A DNA stretch of 64,000 nucleotides from positions 132,060-196,059 of the forward strand of contig NZ_RQPJ01000014.1 of assembly GCF_003957295.1 (NCBI RefSeq). The letters are read 5' to 3'. A program made the position numbers and the translations under genes. The notes below the pieces were generated by a model. The model made no database searches. It saw only the letters and a list, made by a program, of their open reading frames with translations, and was not told the origin of the DNA. The stretch is from Arenibacter aquaticus (lineage in GTDB: Bacteria; Bacteroidota; Bacteroidia; Flavobacteriales; Flavobacteriaceae). Below are positions 60,787 to 64,000 of this stretch, piece after piece (the stretch's first letter is position 1; the number at the start of each line of letters is the position of its first letter).

Positions 60787-62130
60787 ATGAGGCGACAAAA
60801 ATACTTACTATATACCACCATTGTTTTAGTGGTGCTTGTAGGACTTTATTTTTTTAGAATTTCCTTAAGCCCCAATAATTACATACCCAAATCAGCTACT
60901 GTTTATCTTCAAAAAACTGCAGAAGGCTTTCAGCTGATCAGAAAAGGAAAACCCTTCAAAATTAAAGGAGCCTCAGGAAATTCCTATCTTGAGGAATTGT
61001 CCAAAATTGGAGGAAACACTATTCGGGTATATGACACTCTTAATTTATCCACTGTTTTAAACCAGGCACATAGAAATGGTTTGGCAGTCATAGTAGATAT
61101 CCCTATCCCCCGATACCACAAAAAATATAATGTATACCTGTCCGAGGCCCACAATACGCAATTAAAAGAAGAAGTAAGGCTTTTAGTTAGAAAATATGGT
61201 TCCCACCCAGCCTTATTAATGTGGAATCTTGGCAATGAAGTAGAGTACCCCTTGGTATTCTTTAAAAACAGCTTTATAAAAACATTTAACGAATTAATAG
61301 ACATTATTCACAAGGAGGATCCAAATCACCCCGTAAGCACAACCATTCCCTCTGTAACTAAGAAACAAATTACAAGCATCTATTATCATTCCCCAAACAT
61401 CGATTTATTGTCCTATAACATATTTGGAAACCTAAAGAATTTAAATCACGACCTAACTAAGTTATCCTACGTTTTTGGCAAAAGGCCGTATTATATAAGT
61501 GAATGGGGGCATGATGGACCTTGGGAGCACAGTTATACTTCTTGGAGCGCACCTATAGAACCTACTAGTACAAAAAAAGCAGAACAATTAAAGGAGAGAC
61601 ATAAAACGTTAATTCAAAATATGGACGATAATTGTCTTGGATCCCTTGTTTTCTACTGGGGCGAAAAACATGAACGCACCCATACTTGGTTCAGCTTATT
61701 TATTGGGAAATATGGTAAATCTGAACTTGTAGAAGAAATAAAACATTTATGGAAAGGATCCTATTCCCATGCGCCTTCCATTGGTTTGGAGTATATGTTG
61801 GTAGACAAAAAGGGAGCACAGAGCAACCTTATATTTGCTCCCAACCAAATTAAAGACGCTAAGATAAAATTTAACCATCCCCAACATGATGGCACGCATA
61901 TTAGCTGGGAGATATATCCTGAAGCATGGCAGTACAAAGCAAATGACAAAGAAAAGAAACCCATCCCCTTAACTGGCTCCATTTTAAAAAGTAATGGAGA
62001 AAAAGCCACTTTTGTAACACCAACCGAAGAAGGCCCTTATCGCATTTTTGCCTATATCTCGGATAATGAAGGAAATTTTGCAACAACAAACACTCCATTT
62101 TACGTTTTAAACCCCAGTACCCAAAAATGA
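60787..62130 (+). CDS. Membrane-anchored clan GH-A glycoside hydrolase (GH2/GH5-like)
   Basis: A 447-residue protein. An N-terminal membrane helix at about 6-24 (YLLYTTIVLVVLVGLYFF) leaves the catalytic barrel in the periplasm. Barrel marks: GASGNSYLEELSKIGGNTIRVYD at about 65-85, the acid/base Glu in LLMWNLGNEVEYP at about 157, and nucleophile Glu in PYYISEWGHDGPWE at about 240. A C-terminal beta domain (370-447) has a PKD-like look (EEGPYRIFAYISDNEGNFAT). This is the pattern of GH2 C-domain and GH5-like enzymes. ATGA overlap with the next gene (62127-62130) shows tight coupling to the synthase; it may trim the polymer made by it. Confidence 0.82.
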   Translation: MRRQKYLLYTTIVLVVLVGLYFFRISLSPNNYIPKSATVYLQKTAEGFQLIRKGKPFKIKGASGNSYLEELSKIGGNTIRVYDTLNLSTVLNQAHRNGLAVIVDIPIPRYHKKYNVYLSEAHNTQLKEEVRLLVRKYGSHPALLMWNLGNEVEYPLVFFKNSFIKTFNELIDIIHKEDPNHPVSTTIPSVTKKQITSIYYHSPNIDLLSYNIFGNLKNLNHDLTKLSYVFGKRPYYISEWGHDGPWEHSYTSWSAPIEPTSTKKAEQLKERHKTLIQNMDDNCLGSLVFYWGEKHERTHTWFSLFIGKYGKSELVEEIKHLWKGSYSHAPSIGLEYMLVDKKGAQSNLIFAPNQIKDAKIKFNHPQHDGTHISWEIYPEAWQYKANDKEKKPIPLTGSILKSNGEKATFVTPTEEGPYRIFAYISDNEGNFATTNTPFYVLNPSTQK

Positions 62131-64000
62131 TCAACACCCCTACCCCTAAAGAGAAATTAACACTTCGGATATTAATTGTTCTAGGGTTGATTAGTATTCT
62201 AAACTTCCTCTATTGGTTTGTGCAACCACAACTCATAGGGGATCAATTATTATTTGGGTTACTTATAGTCCCAATAGTTTTTGATAGTTTACGTATGGTT
62301 TATATATGGTACCATTACTGGGACATTTCCGTTCCAAAAAAACCCACCCTTACCAAAACCTTGACCGCCGACGTTTTCACTACCTATTTCCCAGGCGAAC
62401 CTTATGATATGGTGCAGGAAACATTATTGGCCATTCAAAGGATAAAATATCCCCATACGACCTATTTATGTGATGAGGCCAATGATCCAATACTCAAGGA
62501 ATTTTGCTTAAAACATAATATAATCCATGTTACGAGGAACAACAGAATAGATGCCAAGGCCGGGAACATTAACAATGCACTGCGACAAGCAAGCGGTGAC
62601 ATATGCCTAATATTGGATCCCGACCATGTTCCCCGTGAAAATTTTTTAGATGAAATAGTACCTTATTTTGAGGATGACTCCATAGGCTTTGTTCAATCCG
62701 TTCAGGCCTACTATAATATTGAAGAATCCTTAGTAGCCAGGGGTGCAGCCGAACAAACCTTCCATTTTTACGGTCCGGTTATGATGACAATGAATTCCTA
62801 TGGCACCGTAAATGCCATAGGAGCCAACTGTGTATTTAGGCGAAAAGCCCTAGATTCCATTGGAGGGCATGCTGCCGGCCTTTCCGAGGATATGCACACT
62901 GCCATGCAGCTACACGCAAAAGGTTGGAAATCTATATACGTCCCAGAGGTATTTAGCAAAGGATTGGTACCAGCCTCCTTAACCGCTTACTACAAACAAC
63001 AGTTAAAATGGTCCCGGGGCACCATGGAGCTACTAGTTTCGGTTTATCCAAAATTGTTTAAAAACTTTACTTGGCGCCAAAAAGTACATTACGGGGTATT
63101 ACCCTTCCATTATCTGTCTGGATTTATATATATGATCAGTTTCCTGATTCCAATTATCTCACTATTCAAGGCAGCTACTCCCTGGAACGGGAATGTAATA
63201 AATTTTGGATTACTCTTCCTACCCATTTTTGCCTGTATCCTTGGAATAAGGTTTTATGTCCAACGCTGGGTAATGTATAAAAGTGAACGAGGCATACATC
63301 TCGTGGGCGGACTCTTACTTACCGCTACCTGGTGGGTATTCATTATTGGTTGTATATATACTTTTATTAGAAAAAAAGTACCCTACTTACCTACTCCAAA
63401 AGAAGACAAGGAACGTAGCAGTTGGAAAATCTTGGTTCCTAATTTAGTAGTCGCCATTATATCCGTGGGCGCAGCTATATACGGACTATCTATAGATTTC
63501 ACTCCGTTTTCCATGTTCATGGCCGGATTTGCACTTCTAAACGCCCTATTTATGTCATACACCTTGGTTTTCGCCTACGAAAAGCAGAAGCCTATAAAAC
63601 AACTAACCCAGCCAGTTACAGAAAGTAAGTCACTATTTAATTCTATAAAAAGCAACAGTTTTAAACTTTGGAGAAAAGCGGCACTTCCCGTTGTAGCTGT
63701 GTTTTTTTTAGTTAGTGGATTCCAATTTTATTACAATGATTACATAAAATGGGAAGGCTCCACTGCCGAAATCCAGGATAAGCCAAAATTCAACTACCTA
63801 GGAATATTCTTGCCTAAAAAGGACAATGGTATAAGTAACTTAAAAGCTATTTCCTCTATTTCAAATGAAATTGACAAAAACTTCGATATCATTTCCCTTT
63901 ATTTGGCTTGGGATCAGGATATGGATAAAGGCTTTCCAAAAACCTTGTTGGACTCTATTTATGAACAAAAATCAATTCCCATGCTTACTTGGGAACCTTG
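62127..64000 (+). CDS. GT2 (cellulose-synthase-like) glycosyltransferase fused to a GH26-like domain (3' end outside window)
   Basis: At least 624 residues, open to the window end. Two membrane helices at about 14-58. The GT-A domain has Asp in TYLCDEAND, DPDHVP (DxD-type) at about 171-176, acceptor Asp in LSEDMHTAMQLHAKGW at about 253, and QQLKWSRGT at about 291 for the Q-x-x-R/K-W motif (Lys in place of Arg). Further helices span about 320-490. After a last helix near 525-540 (AALPVVAVFFLVSGFQFYY), a new domain starts: FNYLGIFLPKKDNG, FDIISLYLAWDQD, IPMLTWEP. That is the start of a GH26-type barrel on the outer face. The product is probably an exopolysaccharide; both polymerase and hydrolase would sit in one chain. 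Confidence 0.85.
   Translation, partial: MINTPTPKEKLTLRILIVLGLISILNFLYWFVQPQLIGDQLLFGLLIVPIVFDSLRMVYIWYHYWDISVPKKPTLTKTLTADVFTTYFPGEPYDMVQETLLAIQRIKYPHTTYLCDEANDPILKEFCLKHNIIHVTRNNRIDAKAGNINNALRQASGDICLILDPDHVPRENFLDEIVPYFEDDSIGFVQSVQAYYNIEESLVARGAAEQTFHFYGPVMMTMNSYGTVNAIGANCVFRRKALDSIGGHAAGLSEDMHTAMQLHAKGWKSIYVPEVFSKGLVPASLTAYYKQQLKWSRGTMELLVSVYPKLFKNFTWRQKVHYGVLPFHYLSGFIYMISFLIPIISLFKAATPWNGNVINFGLLFLPIFACILGIRFYVQRWVMYKSERGIHLVGGLLLTATWWVFIIGCIYTFIRKKVPYLPTPKEDKERSSWKILVPNLVVAIISVGAAIYGLSIDFTPFSMFMAGFALLNALFMSYTLVFAYEKQKPIKQLTQPVTESKSLFNSIKSNSFKLWRKAALPVVAVFFLVSGFQFYYNDYIKWEGSTAEIQDKPKFNYLGIFLPKKDNGISNLKAISSISNEIDKNFDIISLYLAWDQDMDKGFPKTLLDSIYEQKSIPMLTWEP

Overview
The window looks like chromosomal DNA from a marine member of the Flavobacteriaceae (Bacteroidota). 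I infer this from the SusC/SusD pair with a hybrid two-component sensor, the FecI/FecR/TonB-receptor trio, promoters with the Bacteroidota -7 box TAnnTTTG, many Bacteroidota-type lipoproteins and AT-rich DNA. The genus cannot be fixed by eye. No rRNA, tRNA, CRISPR array, prophage or intact insertion sequence was seen.

Layout. 1-5.2 kb is a loosely packed accessory stretch: the 3' end of a Sau3AI/MutH-like restriction endonuclease, an ArsR/SRPBCC gene pair with its own operator, a decayed mazF toxin gene, a TPR membrane protein, a frameshifted GAF-PAS signalling gene, and copies of an unnamed dispersed repeat. 5.2-10 kb holds a pseudouridine synthase and a porin-BCCT-UspA operon that fits compatible-solute uptake and stress. 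10.4-14.5 kb holds small lipoprotein and membrane genes and two compact redox/stress circuits: TetR with an AhpD-like protein, and a Cys-rich MarR with a thioredoxin-like protein. Both circuits have visible shared operators. A secreted S9 peptidase follows (14.7-17.1 kb).

17.4-29.6 kb is a polysaccharide utilisation locus that probably targets laminarin or another mixed/beta-1,3-glucan: SusC, SusD, a surface glycan-binding lipoprotein, a terminator hairpin, a GH16 lipoprotein, and a 1393-residue hybrid two-component system. The SusC promoter can be read in detail: three TGCAACAT repeats, then a -33 and -7 box, then a 34-codon membrane peptide ORF in the leader.

29.8-43 kb is mostly housekeeping and catabolic genes: a HerA-like ATPase, hydrolases, a VOC protein, a sugar isomerase/aldo-keto reductase/esterase operon, FabV, an M19 dipeptidase, a PAS histidine kinase, FolD and Ffh. 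43.2-49.1 kb pairs a large acidic repeat lipoprotein divergently with an ECF sigma/FecR/TonB-receptor signalling set. 49.2-56.4 kb combines a Gfo/Idh/MocA oxidoreductase and a HEAT/double-DUF1080 protein, which suggests 3-keto-glycoside chemistry, with an unusual membrane protein joining an outer LamG-like domain to an inner winged-helix regulator domain. After ArgS, a small conserved gene and a second, divergent BCCT transporter, the window ends in an apparent exopolysaccharide operon: a membrane-anchored glycosidase and a GT2 synthase fused to a GH26-like domain, cut by the window end.

Most novel-looking candidates: the LamG-membrane-winged-helix regulator with direct repeats in front of its neighbour operon, the leader peptide in the SusC transcript, the GT2-GH26 fusion, the acidic repeat lipoprotein next to FecI/FecR, and the Cys-rich MarR/thioredoxin circuit.
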